64,000 nucleotides of DNA from CALKWS01 sp051020515 (GCF_051020515.1 NZ_CP194857.1:3224001-3288000), one strand, 5' to 3'; positions 48,892 to 59,796 are shown, numbered from the stretch's first letter. Made by a program: numbers and translations. Notes: a model not told the origin generated them from the letters alone.

Positions 48892-48920
48892 GACCGCCGG
48901 CAGCGGCTCGGGAGTTTTTT
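48890..48920 (+). terminator. Weak terminator after parE
   Basis: GAGACCGC and GCGGCTC pair with one bulged A around a 5-base loop, five bases before a run of six T (48915-48920). The stem overlaps the parE stop codon. The stem is short. Confidence 0.4.
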
Positions 48921-49000
48921 GCTCGAACGGCCCCGGACGCATACCCTCTCGATGTGATCTGCCCGCTGCGTGTTGACCCGGTCCGCCCGAGGAGGCTGCG

Positions 49001-50035
49001 GTGAGTGAGAACCCCACGTCACTGCCCGAGCGGGCTCAGGCGCCCACGTTGCTGCCGATGCCGTCGGCCGAACTGGGCCTGACCTGGCGCGCGCTGCAGG
49101 TCGAGGACGCCCCGGCCCTGCACCGCCTCTTCCGCCGGATCGAGGTGCATGACAACCCGCCGTACCGCACCACCCTGGAAGAAGCCCGGGAGAACTTCTC
49201 CGGGGAGTGGAAGGATCCGCTGAACAACTCCTTGGCCGGGTTCGACGACGAGGGGACCATCTGCGCCTACGGCACCGTTGTGGTGCACCCGGGTGACACC
49301 CGCGTGGTGCGCGCCTTCCTGGAGGGCGGGGTGGATCCGCAATGGCGGCGCCTTGGGATCGGATCGGCGCTGGTGGACTGGCAGATGGCCAGGGCCCGTC
49401 AACTCCTGGCTGCCTCGGGCAAGGATGTGCCCGGACGAATCCTGGTGCACGTGGAGGAGGGCATGGCCGACGCCTCCAGCATGCTCACCGAGCGCGGCTT
49501 CCGCCCGATCCGCCACTACACCGAGATGCGCCGGGATCTGAGCCAGCCCATCCCGGAGGGCCCCCTGCCCAATCATCTCGAACTCGTGCCCTGGCGGGAG
49601 GAACTGGACGATCAGGTCCGGTTGGCCCACAACGACGCGTTCGCCAAGCACGACGGCTCCGAGCCGCACACACCGGAGACCTGGACCGACGGCCGCACCT
49701 ACTTCGTGCCGTCCTGGAGCTTCCTGGTGCTGGACCGCACCACCGACCGGGCCCAGGTGGCCGGCTACCTGTACTCGGGCCGGTACGAGCAGGACTGGGA
49801 GGCCGTTGGCGGGTCCGAGGGTTACATCGACATCCTCGGGGTCCGGGAGGCGTGGCGCGGCAGGGGTGTCGGGACGGCACTGATGGCGCAGGCGTTGCGT
49901 GCCTACGCCGCGGACGGCATGCAGTACGCAGGCCTCGGGGTGGACGTGCCGGCGCTCCCGGCCGACTTCGGGCTCTTCGACAAACTCGGTTTCGAACGGT
50001 TCCGCCACTCCACCATGTACGCCGTGGAGATCTGA
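49001..50035 (+). CDS. GNAT family acetyltransferase with two GNAT domains
   Basis: A 344-residue protein with a tandem of GCN5-related acetyltransferase folds. The first (about residues 25-180) has GGVDPQWRRLGIGSALVDWQ, the acetyl-CoA loop; the second (about 190-344) has LGVREAWRGRGVGTALMAQAL. The substrate is unknown; related proteins include mycothiol synthase, which also has two GNAT domains, but I see no strong reason to call it that. GAGGAGG lies about six bases before the GTG at 49001. A near-perfect 24-bp tandem duplication spans its stop codon. Confidence 0.85.
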   Translation: MSENPTSLPERAQAPTLLPMPSAELGLTWRALQVEDAPALHRLFRRIEVHDNPPYRTTLEEARENFSGEWKDPLNNSLAGFDDEGTICAYGTVVVHPGDTRVVRAFLEGGVDPQWRRLGIGSALVDWQMARARQLLAASGKDVPGRILVHVEEGMADASSMLTERGFRPIRHYTEMRRDLSQPIPEGPLPNHLELVPWREELDDQVRLAHNDAFAKHDGSEPHTPETWTDGRTYFVPSWSFLVLDRTTDRAQVAGYLYSGRYEQDWEAVGGSEGYIDILGVREAWRGRGVGTALMAQALRAYAADGMQYAGLGVDVPALPADFGLFDKLGFERFRHSTMYAVEI

Positions 50036-50068
50036 CCCCACCGAGCCGTGGAGGTCTGACCCCACCGA
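50021..50068 (+). repeat. Tandem 24-bp duplication across a stop codon
   Basis: The bases 50021-50044 repeat at 50045-50068 with one mismatch. The first copy carries the TGA of the GNAT gene. The duplicate lies just downstream and does not change the protein. Confidence 0.8.
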
Positions 50069-50282
50069 TGGGGCAGCGACGAGGTCTCCTCATCACCGGC
50101 CGCCTGCTCCTGGCAGGCTCCACCGTGGTGCACCTGGTCGCCCGACTCGGCGGCACCGCGGTGGTGTTCGTGGTTCCCGACGCCGGGGTGAACGGTGCTC
50201 GGAATCGGGCGCCGGCTGGTCCGGGAGAGTACCGCACCGGCGTGGGCACGCCCCTCTGGTGCCGCGACCTGACCAGGCCTGG

Positions 50283-52733
50283 TCAGCCCAGACCGGCGAT
50301 CGGGGCGGGTACCGTCCGTCCGGAACCGTCCCGGCGCTCGTCGACCTCCGGCAGGTCCACCGCCTGACCACCGGAGCCCACCGCCCGTGCCGGCGCCGGA
50401 ACCACCCCGGCCAGGTACAACGCGTCCTCCCCACGCAGGAACCGGTGGGCGCGCACCCCACCGGTCGCGCGTCCCTTGGCCGGGTAGGCGGCCAACGGAG
50501 TGACCTTGGCGCTACCCGGCACCGTCCCGGGAAGTGCGTCGACCGGCCCGGCCACGGTGACCACCTGGGCGTCCGTGCCCTGGGGCACCACCGCAAAGTG
50601 GATGACCCGCCCACCCTGGGGCAGTTTCACACCGGCGACACCGCCACCTGCGCGTCCCTGGGGACGGACCGCACCGGCGGAGAACCGCAGCAACTGGGCG
50701 CTGTCGGTGACGAACACCAGGTCGTCGTCGTCGCCGGCATGGGCGCCCCCGACCACCTCGTCGCCGCCCTTCAGGGTGATCACCGGCCAGGAATCGCGCT
50801 GCAACTGCTCGGGCGTGACGCGCTTGACCACCCCGTCCCGGGTACCGAGCGCCAGCGGTGGGCCCGCTGCCTCCAGGCTGGTGATCGTGACGACGCGCTC
50901 ACCGCGCTCAAGCATCACCATCTCCGCCACCGGGACACCGCCCGAAGCGCTCGGCGGCCCATCGGTGGGGGGCAGCGCGGGGATCTCCACCACGCTGAGG
51001 CGGACCAAGCGGCCGGTGTTGGTCAGGACGGCGACCAGGCCGCGTGCCGTGGTGCGGACCGTGGCGGTCAGGGCGTCGTGGGCACTGCGTGCACCGGCCC
51101 GGACCACGTCGGCGTCATCGGCCGTGCGGGCCAGCAACCCGGTGGCCGAGAGCAGCACGTAGCAGGGGGAGTCGGGTACCTCCAGCGGGATCGCTTCGGC
51201 CTTGGACCGACGCACCGCGCCGGTCTCCACGGCAGCATCGGGGGCCGACTCCAGGAGCACCGTTCGCCGGGGCGTGCCGTGCTCGGCGGCCACCTGCGCG
51301 AGTTCGTCACCGACCACCTGGTGCAACAGTGCCTCGTCGTCGAGGATCATCCGCAAGTTCTCGATCTCGGTGGCCAGTTCGTCGCGCTCGGCCTCCAGCT
51401 CCAGCCGGGAGTACTTGGTGAGGCGGCGCAGGCGCAGCGCCAGGATGTAGTCCGCCTGGGCCTCGGACAGGTCGAACACCGTCATCAGCCGGTCCCGGGC
51501 GGATTGGATGTCCTCACTGGTGCGGATCACCTGGATGACCTCATCGATGTCCGCGATCGCGACCAGCAGGCCCTCCACCAGGTGAGCCCGCTCCAACTTC
51601 TTGTTCAGGTGGTAGTCGGTGCGTCGGCGCACCACCGTGATCCGATGGGCCAGGTACACCTGCAGCAGTTCCCGCAGCCCCAGCGTGCGAGGCTGGCCCT
51701 CCACCAGCGCGACGTTGTTGATCCCGAAGGATTCCTCAAGGGGGGTGTACCGGTACAACGCCGCCAGCACCGCCTCGGGATTGACCGAACTCTTTACCTC
51801 GATCACCATGCGGAGCCCGTGTTCTCGGTCGGTCAGGTCCGTCACCGCGGTGATGCCCTGCACCTTCTTGGACTGCACAGCGTCCTTGATCTTCTCGATC
51901 ACCCGCTCTGGGCCCACCTGATAGGGCAGTTCGGTCACCACGATGGCCTTGCGCCGGGCGGTGATGTTCTCGATCCGGGCCGTGGCCCGGGTTCTGAAGG
52001 AGCCGCGGCCGGTCGCGTAGGCGTCCCGGATGCCCTCCAGGCCCACGACCTTGCCCCCCGAGGGCAGGTCGGGGCCGGGCACGAACCGGATCAGTTCGGC
52101 GAGTTCGGCGTCGGGGTTGGCCAGCAGGTGCCGCAGGGCGGCGACGACTTCGACCAGATTGTGCGGGGGCATGTTCGTGGCCATCCCGACCGCGATCCCG
52201 CTGGCACCGTTGACCAGCAGGTTCGGCAGTGCCGCGGGTAGCACCTCCGGTTGGGTGAGTTGGGAGTCGTAGTTCGGGACGAAGTCGACCACGTCGGCGT
52301 CCAGGTCCGCCACCATCGCCATCGCGGCCGGCGCCAGCCGGGCCTCGGTGTACCGGGCGGCGGCCGGACCATCGTCGAGGGACCCGAAGTTCCCGTGCCC
52401 GTCCACCAGCGGGAGCCGGAGCGAGAACGGCTGGGACATCCGCACCAGGGCGTCGTAGATGGCACCGTCACCGTGCGGGTGCAGTTTGCCCATCACGTCC
52501 CCGACCACGCGGGCGGACTTCACGTGCCCACGGTCCGGGCGCAGACCCATCTGCGACATCTGGAACAGGATTCGTCGCTGCACCGGCTTGAGCCCGTCGC
52601 GGGCGTCGGGCAGTGCGCGTGCGTAGATCACCGAGTAGGCGTACTCCAGGAACGAACCGCGCATCTCGGTGGAGACGTCGACGTCGAGGATCGTGCTCTG
52701 GGCAGCATCATCTGGGGTGGAACGACGGGCCAT
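50283..52733 (-). CDS. parC: DNA topoisomerase IV subunit A
   Basis: An 816-residue type IIA topoisomerase A subunit. The catalytic Tyr is in the [11 protein letters not shown] segment; the N-terminal winged-helix part has [18 protein letters not shown] and [10 protein letters not shown]. The C-terminal beta-pinwheel has [10 protein letters not shown] in place of the GyrA box, supporting ParC. The ATG at 52733 gives the usual N-terminus, with GACAAT seven bases upstream. It is convergent with the double GNAT gene and probably acts with ParE. Confidence 0.9.
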   Translation of the reverse strand: MARRSTPDDAAQSTILDVDVSTEMRGSFLEYAYSVIYARALPDARDGLKPVQRRILFQMSQMGLRPDRGHVKSARVVGDVMGKLHPHGDGAIYDALVRMSQPFSLRLPLVDGHGNFGSLDDGPAAARYTEARLAPAAMAMVADLDADVVDFVPNYDSQLTQPEVLPAALPNLLVNGASGIAVGMATNMPPHNLVEVVAALRHLLANPDAELAELIRFVPGPDLPSGGKVVGLEGIRDAYATGRGSFRTRATARIENITARRKAIVVTELPYQVGPERVIEKIKDAVQSKKVQGITAVTDLTDREHGLRMVIEVKSSVNPEAVLAALYRYTPLEESFGINNVALVEGQPRTLGLRELLQVYLAHRITVVRRRTDYHLNKKLERAHLVEGLLVAIADIDEVIQVIRTSEDIQSARDRLMTVFDLSEAQADYILALRLRRLTKYSRLELEAERDELATEIENLRMILDDEALLHQVVGDELAQVAAEHGTPRRTVLLESAPDAAVETGAVRRSKAEAIPLEVPDSPCYVLLSATGLLARTADDADVVRAGARSAHDALTATVRTTARGLVAVLTNTGRLVRLSVVEIPALPPTDGPPSASGGVPVAEMVMLERGERVVTITSLEAAGPPLALGTRDGVVKRVTPEQLQRDSWPVITLKGGDEVVGGAHAGDDDDLVFVTDSAQLLRFSAGAVRPQGRAGGGVAGVKLPQGGRVIHFAVVPQGTDAQVVTVAGPVDALPGTVPGSAKVTPLAAYPAKGRATGGVRAHRFLRGEDALYLAGVVPAPARAVGSGGQAVDLPEVDERRDGSGRTVPAPIAGLG

Positions 52734-52740
52734 GGTGGCT

Positions 52741-52746
52741 ATTGTC
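52741..52746 (-). promoter_or_regulatory. Predicted -10 (GACAAT) of leaderless parC
   Basis: The minus strand reads GACAAT, one base off TANNNT, seven bases before the parC ATG. No ribosome site is present. Confidence 0.35.
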
Positions 52747-52793
52747 GCCCATCTGGACCGGTCGGTCCGGCCCACACACCGTGAGTGCCCGCA

Positions 52794-52799
52794 TAGGAT
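52794..52799 (+). promoter_or_regulatory. Predicted -10 (TAGGAT) of a leaderless transcript
   Basis: TAGGAT ends six bases before the ATG at 52806, in the 72-base gap shared with the divergent parC gene. Confidence 0.45.
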
Positions 52800-52805
52800 C
52801 GTCAG

Positions 52806-55469
52806 ATGGCGCACAGCGGCAACTACCCAGCGCACTGGGAAGCCGACGTGGTGCTGCGGGACGGATCCACCATGCGCATCCGACCGATCCGCCCCGAGGA
52901 CGCCGAGGCGCTGCAACGCTTCCACATGAGCCAGAGCGAACGCTCCACGTACTTGCGCTTCTTCGCTCCGATGGCCCGTCTCAGCGAGGAGATGCTGGCC
53001 CGGTTCACCCAGGTCGATCACCGCGACCGGGTGGCCCTGGTGCTCGTGGACGGGGAGGCCATCCTGGCCGTCGGCCGGTTCGAGCGGCTGGACGGCGGTG
53101 ACGCCGAGGTCGCGTTCAATGTCGCCGACTCGGCCCAGGGGAAGGGTCTGGGGTCGGTGCTGCTGGAGCACCTGGCCGCAGCCGGGCGCGAGCTCGGGGT
53201 GCGCCGGTTCGTTGCCGATGTGCTGCCGCAGAACGCGCGCATGCTGCGGGTGTTCGCAGATGCTGGGTATGACGTGCAGTCCACGATGGACGACGGCATC
53301 CTCGCGGTCTCCTTCACCATCACCTCGACCGACAAGTCCCTGGCGGTGCTGGCCGAGCGTGAGCAGCGCTCCGAGGCCCTGAGCATGGCGGCACTGATGC
53401 GTCCGGCCGGGGTGTTGCTGGTGTGTGCCGGCCAGGAGGGACAGGCGTTCGGACGGGTGCTGCTGGGATCATTGACCCAGGAGGGTGCCCCGGGGGTGCA
53501 GGTGGTCGGCCTGGACGGGGCGCCGGGGGCGCTGAGTTCGTTGGACCAGGTGCGGCCCGGACCGGATCTGGCGCTGCTCGCGGCCCCGCCCGCGCAGGTG
53601 TTGGACCTGCTGGAGCCCCTGGCCGGGCTCGGGGTGCGCGGGGTGGTCCTCTATACCGGTGGGTTCGCCGCGCAGGCCGGCTCGGAACGCGTCTCCCAAC
53701 GCATCCTGCGTCGTCGTGCGCGCCGGCACGGGCTGCGCTTGGTTGGCCCGAGGTCCTACGGGCTGATCACCAGCGCCGCCGACCGGGACGGGCCGGCGCC
53801 GCGGATCGAGGCGAGTCTGTACCCCAGCCCGCCGCGGCCGGGCTCGGTGGGAGTCTTCTGCCAGTCCGCCGCAGCCGGCCGGGCGTTACTGTCCGGCGCG
53901 GCGGCCCGGGACATGGGGGTGGCCTCGTTCGTCTCGGCCGGGCATCGCGTAGACGTATCCGGTAACGATGTGATGCAGCGATGGGTGGGCGATGAGTCCA
54001 CCGCGGTGGCCTGCCTGCGACTGGAGTCGATCGGTAACCCCCGCAAGTTCTCCCGCGTGGCCCGCCGACTGTCCCAGGAGGGCCCGGTGGTCACCACGAT
54101 CGCGGGCACCACCGGCCAGTTGAACCCACCCGGCCACGAGGTGGCCACCAGTGCGCTGCCCCGGCGGGCGCTGGATGAACTGATGCGCCAGGCGGGGGTA
54201 CTCGTGGCCGAGACCGTCGATGATTCCCTGGACCTGGCCCTGTTGCTGTCCGAACAACCGCTCCCGGCCGGTGACCGGGTGCTGGTGCTGACCAACTCGG
54301 GCGCACAGGCCGCGATGATCACCGAACTGCTGCGTGGCGCCGAGCCCGCGCTCACCGGGGAAGTGCACACCCTCTCGCCCACCGCCGGGGTTGAGGCCTA
54401 CAGCGAGCAGGTACGCGCCTTCGCCGGCCGCGACGACTGGGACGCCGCCCTGGTGGGGTACGTGCCGCTGCTGACCGACGACGGCGTGGGGGTGGCCGGG
54501 CAGGTGGCGCGTCTGAGCGCGACGTCCGGGCGCACCACCGTTGCGGTGATCGACGGGATGCGCGGCCTGGACGTCCACCTTCGTGCTTCCGGCCCCGACG
54601 GGCCGGTGCGGGTCCCGGCGTTCCCTACCCTTCGAACCGCCACCACGGCACTGGCCAAAGCGACAGGCTACGTGCGCTGGCGCGAGGCGGACCGGGGGGC
54701 CAGGGTGGACCCTGCGGGTGTCGACCGGACCGGGGCCAAGGCGCTCGTCCAGGCCGAACTGGCCTCTCTGCCGACCGGAAGTACCCGACGGCTCGCCGGG
54801 CAGGCGACCACCGACCTCCTCCGCATGTACGGGATCGAGTTGTGGAGCCAGCACACCGTCAGCAGCCTGGCTGAGGCACTGGAGGTAGCCGAGCAGATCG
54901 GCTGGCCAGTGGCGCTGAAGACCTCCGATGAGTTGCTGCGCCACCGGCTGGATCTGGGTGGCGTGCGGCTGGACCTGGGGTCCCCGACCGAACTCGCCGA
55001 GGCCTACCGCAGCGTTCAGCAGCGGGTGCGCTCGGTACTGGGACACGAGACCACCCTGGACATCCAGGCGATGGCCCCGGGTGGGACGGCGACCGTGATC
55101 GAGGCCGTGGAGGACCGTATGTACGGCCCGATCATCAGTTTCGGGCTAGCCGGGGACGCCAGTGAACTCCTCGGCGACGTCTCCTATCGGGTGCCTCCGC
55201 TGACGAACGTGGACGTGGCCTCCATGGTGCGTTCGCTGGGGGCGTCCGCCCGGCTGCTGGGCGGGGGCGGCCTGCCCGCGCTGAACATGGCGGGGGTGGA
55301 GGACGTGCTGGCGCGGGTGAGTGTGCTGAAGGAGGAACTGGCCGAGGTGTCCGCGGTGGCGTTGCACCCGGTGCTGGTCACCGAGACCACGATCACGGTG
55401 CTGGGTGCGCGCATCGATGTGGCCCACCCCGGCCGCGGGGATGCGGCCCGGCGGTTCCTGCCGGCCTGA
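52806..55469 (+). CDS. GNAT acetyltransferase fused to an NDP-forming acyl-CoA synthetase-like protein
   Basis: An 887-residue fusion. The GNAT domain is at the N-terminus (residues ~15-180; acetyl-CoA loop [16 protein letters not shown]). Then come a CoA-binding domain, a succinyl-CoA-ligase-like domain with [18 protein letters not shown] and [14 protein letters not shown], and a C-terminal ATP-grasp domain (about 660-887; [35 protein letters not shown]). A His is present in [11 protein letters not shown], near where the catalytic His falls in true synthetases, so the synthetase part might be active. Related fusions (PatZ-like, and Pat in actinomycetes) acetylate lysines of metabolic enzymes such as acetyl-CoA synthetase. 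Actinobacterial Pat proteins can carry an amino-acid-binding regulatory domain instead; here the large synthetase part is present. Confidence 0.88.
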   Translation: MAHSGNYPAHWEADVVLRDGSTMRIRPIRPEDAEALQRFHMSQSERSTYLRFFAPMARLSEEMLARFTQVDHRDRVALVLVDGEAILAVGRFERLDGGDAEVAFNVADSAQGKGLGSVLLEHLAAAGRELGVRRFVADVLPQNARMLRVFADAGYDVQSTMDDGILAVSFTITSTDKSLAVLAEREQRSEALSMAALMRPAGVLLVCAGQEGQAFGRVLLGSLTQEGAPGVQVVGLDGAPGALSSLDQVRPGPDLALLAAPPAQVLDLLEPLAGLGVRGVVLYTGGFAAQAGSERVSQRILRRRARRHGLRLVGPRSYGLITSAADRDGPAPRIEASLYPSPPRPGSVGVFCQSAAAGRALLSGAAARDMGVASFVSAGHRVDVSGNDVMQRWVGDESTAVACLRLESIGNPRKFSRVARRLSQEGPVVTTIAGTTGQLNPPGHEVATSALPRRALDELMRQAGVLVAETVDDSLDLALLLSEQPLPAGDRVLVLTNSGAQAAMITELLRGAEPALTGEVHTLSPTAGVEAYSEQVRAFAGRDDWDAALVGYVPLLTDDGVGVAGQVARLSATSGRTTVAVIDGMRGLDVHLRASGPDGPVRVPAFPTLRTATTALAKATGYVRWREADRGARVDPAGVDRTGAKALVQAELASLPTGSTRRLAGQATTDLLRMYGIELWSQHTVSSLAEALEVAEQIGWPVALKTSDELLRHRLDLGGVRLDLGSPTELAEAYRSVQQRVRSVLGHETTLDIQAMAPGGTATVIEAVEDRMYGPIISFGLAGDASELLGDVSYRVPPLTNVDVASMVRSLGASARLLGGGGLPALNMAGVEDVLARVSVLKEELAEVSAVALHPVLVTETTITVLGARIDVAHPGRGDAARRFLPA

Positions 55470-55548
55470 CGACGGCGGACGGCCGGGTGCCGGCAGTGAA
55501 TCAGGTGTACGGACACCGAGGGTTGGCAACAAGTGGGACACTAGAGGC

Positions 55549-56130
55549 GTGCCAAAGTCACACACACAGCAATTGCGGCAGTTGCGGTCCGACATCGACC
55601 GTGCGGGGTACTACCCGGCACTGGTTGCCGAGGTCCTGGAAATCGCCCTTGCCGATGAGGAGATCGTGGCCCACCTGGTCCACCCCGAGACGGTGTTCGA
55701 CCGTTCCGAGGTGCGCCGTCATGTGACCGCGCTGACGCTGACCCCGACCCGGCTGATCATCGCCCACGTCGACGACGTACCCGGCTCCAGCCCCGACGAC
55801 GGGCACTCGGCTGCGGCTACCACCGAGTCGGTGGCGCTGTCCTCGATCCGGTCGGTGGCACTGACCCACGTCGTCTCCGACCCGGCCACCTACACCCCGG
55901 GCACAGGGGCCAGCGAGATCACCCTCGCCCTGAACTGGGGTTCGGTGCAGCGACTGGACCTTGAGCCCGCCAGTTGCCCGGACCCCGACTGCGAAGCGGA
56001 CCACGGCTACGCCGGTACCGCAGTCCCCGATGACCTCGTGGTCCGGATCAGTGCCGCCGCGGAGGGCCGCGAGGCCACGGCCGCGGCGCTGGCGTTCGCC
56101 GCCGCGCTCTCGGCGGCTACCACGCAATGA
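55549..56130 (+). CDS. DUF5998 family protein
   Basis: A 193-residue soluble protein of the actinobacterial DUF5998 family. The N-terminal signature is LRSDIDRAGYYPALVAEVLE, and LTLTPTRLIIAHVDD and CPDPDCEADHGYAG follow. The Cys-rich piece (CPDPDCEADH) could bind a metal. No catalytic motif is visible and the function is unknown. The GTG at 55549 is preferred; GACACT lies six bases upstream. It overlaps the next gene by ATGA. Confidence 0.8.
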   Translation: MPKSHTQQLRQLRSDIDRAGYYPALVAEVLEIALADEEIVAHLVHPETVFDRSEVRRHVTALTLTPTRLIIAHVDDVPGSSPDDGHSAAATTESVALSSIRSVALTHVVSDPATYTPGTGASEITLALNWGSVQRLDLEPASCPDPDCEADHGYAGTAVPDDLVVRISAAAEGREATAAALAFAAALSAATTQ

Positions 56131-57274
56131 TCCCGGTGCTGGGCGACGTCCTGCTCGGTGCCGCCACGGGTGATCGTGAACCCTTCAGCGACGCCGCCGG
56201 GCGCGCCCGCGCGTCCCTGGGGCTACCGTCGGTGCGGTGCTGGTGTGTGGTGCTCGTCGACGGCCTCGGCTGGCACAACCTCTCCGGCCGGGGCGAGCAC
56301 GCGCCGTTCCTGACCGGACAACTGACCGCCCAGACGGGCGCGGGGGCGCCGGTGACCAAACTGGCCGCGACGCTGCCCACCTCCACCGCCACGAACCTGT
56401 CCTACCTGGGCACCGCTCAGCGCGCGGGCGCCACCGCGATGCTCGGGTACGCCGTGCGCAACCCGGCCACGGCCGGGCTGCTGAACCTGATCTCCTGGAA
56501 CGGGGGCGCGGATCCGGGCACGTGGCAGCGCGAACCCACGGTGTTCGAGCAGATGCTCGCCTCCGGTAGCCTGGCCGTCTCGATCGGTCCGTGGCAGTTT
56601 GAGGATTCCGGGCTCACCGTCGCCGCGCTGCGCGGAGCCCGGTACCACCCGGCTGAATCGTTGCCCGCCCGCGTCGACACCGCTATCGCACAGTTGCGTG
56701 ACCCCGGGGTGGACCTGGTCTACCTGTACTGGGGGGAACTGGACTCCATCGCCCACCAGCACGGTTGGGAGGGCGCGGACTGGGCCGGCGGACTGGCCCG
56801 CTCGATTCCGAACTGGAGCGTCTGGCGCGGTTGCTCCCGCTGGGTACCGGCATGCTGGTCACCGCTGACCACGGCATGATCGATATCCCCCGGCAGGAGA
56901 TGGACGATAGGGCGGGTCGGATCGATGCCGCCACGCACCCCGAACTCTCCCGAGGGGTGGACCTGATCGGGGGAGAGGACCGCTTCCGCCACGTCTACAC
57001 CCGTGAGCCGGAGGTGGTGGCCGCTCGCTGGGCCGAGGTTCTCGGGACGCGCGCGGTGGTGCTCACCAGGGCGGATGCGATAGCGGCGGACTACTTCGGC
57101 CCGGTGGCCCCGCATGCCGAGGAGATCATCGGGGACGTGGTGGTGGCCACGCAGGGACGGGTCGCCATCCAGGACAGCGCACAACAGTCCGCCGCATCAC
57201 TGGGATTGGTGGGGATGCACGGCTCCACCTCAGCAGTCGAGCAGGACGTGCCCCTGGTGGCGGTACTGGGCTGA
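56127..57274 (+). CDS. Nucleotide pyrophosphatase/phosphodiesterase-like protein (alkaline phosphatase superfamily), frame broken once
   Basis: About 382 residues of a metal-dependent phosphodiesterase fold. The first metal Asp is in VVLVDGLGWHN, the likely nucleophile Thr is in LPTSTATNLSYLG, and a late metal site is in VTADHGMID in the second frame. At 56810 the first frame runs ARSIPNWSVW; one extra G gives ARLDSELERLARLLPLG, which continues in the second frame. The 1148-base span is one short of 383 codons. It overlaps DUF5998 and tdk, so the three are an operon. Confidence 0.87.
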
Positions 57275-57966
57275 TGGCGGAACTGGTGTTCTTCGCCGGG
57301 ACGATGGATTGCGGCAAGTCGACTCTGGCGATGCAGATGGACTACACCCACGCCCGCCGGGGACGGCGGGGGCTGATCTATACCCAGCATGACCGGGCCG
57401 GTGATGCGAAGATCTCCTCCCGGCTCGGGCTGAGTCGTGCCGCGATCGAAGTGGGTCCTGGGACCGACTTCTGGGCGGATGTGACCCAGCGCCGGATGCG
57501 CGGCTGGGTGGTGGACTACCTGGTCTGCGACGAGGCGCAGTTCTACTCCGCCACACAGGTGGACCACCTGGCCCGCCTGGTCGATGAGTTGGACATCGAC
57601 GTCTTCACCTTCGGAATCATGACGGACTTCCGCACCCGGATGTTCGCCGGCTCGGCCCGCTTGGTGGAACTGGCCGACCGCGTCGAGACGCTGCAGGTGC
57701 AGGCACTGTGCTGGTGCGGGCGGCGCGCCACCCACAACGCCCGGACGGTCGGTGGACGGATGGTCATCGACGGCGAGCAGGTGGTGGTGGCCGACACCGG
57801 CTCCAGTGCGCAGGTCGCCTACGAGGTGCTCTGCCGCCGCCACCACGTGCGTCGACTGACAGCAGCCGCGGCGCGCGCGGTCACGCCGTCACCGGACACG
57901 CTCAGTCTGGACGGGTTCGGCGTGGACGCCAAGACCCGCGGCCTGCCCGGGGTTGACGGCGACTGA
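57274..57966 (+). CDS. tdk: Thymidine kinase (type II)
   Basis: A 230-residue thymidine salvage kinase. The P-loop is GTMDCGKST (residues 9-17), the catalytic Glu/Asp segment is CDEAQFY, and zinc-binding cysteines are in CWCGRRATHN and LCRRHH. The one-base overlap with the preceding gene (TGATG) suggests translational coupling. It is convergent with sepH, four bases apart. Confidence 0.93.
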   Translation: MAELVFFAGTMDCGKSTLAMQMDYTHARRGRRGLIYTQHDRAGDAKISSRLGLSRAAIEVGPGTDFWADVTQRRMRGWVVDYLVCDEAQFYSATQVDHLARLVDELDIDVFTFGIMTDFRTRMFAGSARLVELADRVETLQVQALCWCGRRATHNARTVGGRMVIDGEQVVVADTGSSAQVAYEVLCRRHHVRRLTAAAARAVTPSPDTLSLDGFGVDAKTRGLPGVDGD

Positions 57967-57970
57967 CTGC

Positions 57971-59173
57971 TCAGTCGTTCTTGGCGCCGAAGACGATCTC
58001 GTCCCAGGACGGCACACTGGTGCGACGACTGCGCCGCGCACGTCGGCCGGCGCGTTTGTCCGGCCCGGTGGACGCCTCGGACGGCTTTGCGCCGGGCCTG
58101 GTGGTGCCGTCATCTCCTGCGGTGCTGTCGCGACCGTTGCTGTCGGCACTGCGGTCGTTGCTCGCCGGTTCGGCCACCGCGTCCGGAGCCGATCCGGGGC
58201 CGGGCAGGATGGTGGCGTCGGTGGCGTCCTGCGGCCGCGAGGCGGCCGGATGGGCACCTGGGGCCTCATCCCACAAGGTGGGTTGCTGCTCGCCGTCGCG
58301 CAGGACCTGCTCGGCCAGTGCCTCATCGTCGATCTCCACCCGTTGGCGGACCCCGCGTGAGCCGTTCAGCTCCGCCAGCAGGGTCTCGGTACTGGCCTCC
58401 TGGGCCGGCGAGTCGGCGTCGCCGTGCTCCGCCGAACCGGCCGGGGTGTCGTGGTCGGCCTCGGGATCAGCGGGACGGATGTCCGGCACGATCCGGGGCC
58501 GGGAGTCCCGGATCACCGCATCCACCGCATGCAGCGCCGGGGCGATGTCGGCGTCGGTCTCCACGTCGTAGAGGCGGGCACCGCGTACCGAACTCAGGTG
58601 CCGGCTGCCGCCGGCCAGGTCGGTCTCGGAGAGCCAGCGGCTCTCGTCGTCGAGTGCGGTGAAGGTTCCCGCAGTCAGATCCACTTCCCAGGCCGCTTCC
58701 TGGTCTTTGTCGCCGGCATGGAAGGAGGCGACCACGTGCCAGGGGTCGGTGTTCTGACGGCGCGCGTCCCAGGTCAGCGACTCCTCGCTCACGCCCCGCG
58801 CCGCCAGCCGGTCCAGGACCACCTCACCCAGGGTGGGGGAGCCGGCGGAGTGGCCGATGTGCAGCGCGCGCGCCCGGCCGGCCACGTACTCGCGCTCGGC
58901 CAGTACCGGGCCCTCGTAGCGGCGCACCTGCTCCACCGGCAAGCCGGCTTCGGCCGCCACGGTCTCAGCCGAGGCGCCGGCCCGGATCATCGATTGGATC
59001 TGGCGTGGTCGCGGCGCGACTTCGGAGCGCACCTTCTCCAGGTGCGGACGGTCCCGGCGTACGGCGGCACGCAGTGCCTCATCGATCGTGAGCCGGTGCC
59101 GATCGCCGTCGGGGTCGATCAGGATGAGGTGATCCCCGTCGGGGTGGATCCCGACGAGTTCTAGATCAGCCAT
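57971..59173 (-). CDS. sepH: Septation protein SepH
   Basis: A 400-residue protein with an N-terminal DUF3071 domain (MADLELVGIHPDGDHLILID) and a helix-turn-helix-like segment (IRAGASAETVAAEAGLPVEQVRRYEGP, abbreviated here to its core AETVAAEAGLPVEQ). Most of the rest is disordered and acidic, with a basic C-terminus RRARRSRRTSVPSWDEIVFG. SepH binds FtsZ and promotes division in Streptomyces and mycobacteria. GGAGG lies about five bases before the ATG at 59173. It is convergent with tdk. Confidence 0.9.
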   Translation of the reverse strand: MADLELVGIHPDGDHLILIDPDGDRHRLTIDEALRAAVRRDRPHLEKVRSEVAPRPRQIQSMIRAGASAETVAAEAGLPVEQVRRYEGPVLAEREYVAGRARALHIGHSAGSPTLGEVVLDRLAARGVSEESLTWDARRQNTDPWHVVASFHAGDKDQEAAWEVDLTAGTFTALDDESRWLSETDLAGGSRHLSSVRGARLYDVETDADIAPALHAVDAVIRDSRPRIVPDIRPADPEADHDTPAGSAEHGDADSPAQEASTETLLAELNGSRGVRQRVEIDDEALAEQVLRDGEQQPTLWDEAPGAHPAASRPQDATDATILPGPGSAPDAVAEPASNDRSADSNGRDSTAGDDGTTRPGAKPSEASTGPDKRAGRRARRSRRTSVPSWDEIVFGAKND

Positions 59174-59496
59174 GGCACCTCCAGAAGGTCTGCGGTCTTC
59201 ACCCTGCCAGCAGATGTCCGGCTCCGCCCGGATTCTGCTCGGTGTGGCGCATGAACTCTGGGCCCGCGCGCCCGTTCCACGCGGCCGTCGCGGACCGACT
59301 CCGGGCGCCCGGGCCCGGGCCGGAACGGACTTGAGTTCACGCGATGGGCGAACAGACGTGCAATTTCGGTTCGGATCAGGCACAATCCCATCGCCACCTC
59401 CACGCACCAGAGCCGATCGGAACAAAATCTGACCGCGTGCGTTGAGCATGCTACAGACCTGCCGAATCACTGTTTACGAACGGGAGTCCCCGCCCC
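59174..59496. other. Intergenic region between sepH and DUF4193
   Basis: This 323-base divergent gap holds no gene I can support. It must hold the promoters for both flanking genes, but I find no -35/-10 pair clear enough to place. A GGGAG ribosome site for DUF4193 is at the right end and a GGAGG site for sepH at the left end. I saw no hairpin or repeat of note. Confidence 0.6.
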
Positions 59497-59796
59497 ATGG
59501 CCACCGACTACGACGCACCGCGCAAGACCGAAGAGGACCTCAGCGAGGACTCGCTGGAGGAGTTGAAGGCCCGTCGGGCAGAGAAGAACTCCCCCTCGGT
59601 GGACGAGGACGAGGCGGAGGTCGCCGAGGGTTTCGAACTCCCCGGGGCCGACCTGTCCGGGGAGGAACTCTCGGTCACCGTGGTGCCGCCGCAGGCCGAT
59701 GAGTTCACCTGCTCCCGGTGCTTCCTCGTTCACCACCGCAGCCAGTTGGCCTACCAGGAGGGTGGCCAGCCGGTCTGCTCGGAGTGCGCCGCCTGA
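59497..59796 (+). CDS. DUF4193 family zinc-ribbon-like protein
   Basis: A 99-residue acidic protein of the actinobacterial DUF4193 family. It begins MATDYDAPRKTEEDLSEDSL and ends with two CxxC pairs (CSRCFLVHH and CSECAA), a likely zinc ribbon. Members are co-conserved near dut and sepH. Its function is unknown. GGGAG lies about ten bases upstream of the ATG. Confidence 0.9.
   Translation: MATDYDAPRKTEEDLSEDSLEELKARRAEKNSPSVDEDEAEVAEGFELPGADLSGEELSVTVVPPQADEFTCSRCFLVHHRSQLAYQEGGQPVCSECAA

Noticed and set aside
50068..50367. A possible small membrane protein starting MGQRRGLLITGRLLLAG after the double GNAT gene
   Set aside because: It has a short hydrophobic stretch but then becomes low-complexity and runs into the 3' end of parC; it has no ribosome site and no recognisable family.
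46762..52733. gyrB/gyrA rather than parE/parC
   Set aside because: EGDSALG, the degenerate GyrA-box region and the position next to sigA and DUF7455 favour topoisomerase IV; gyrase genes are expected near dnaA outside this window.
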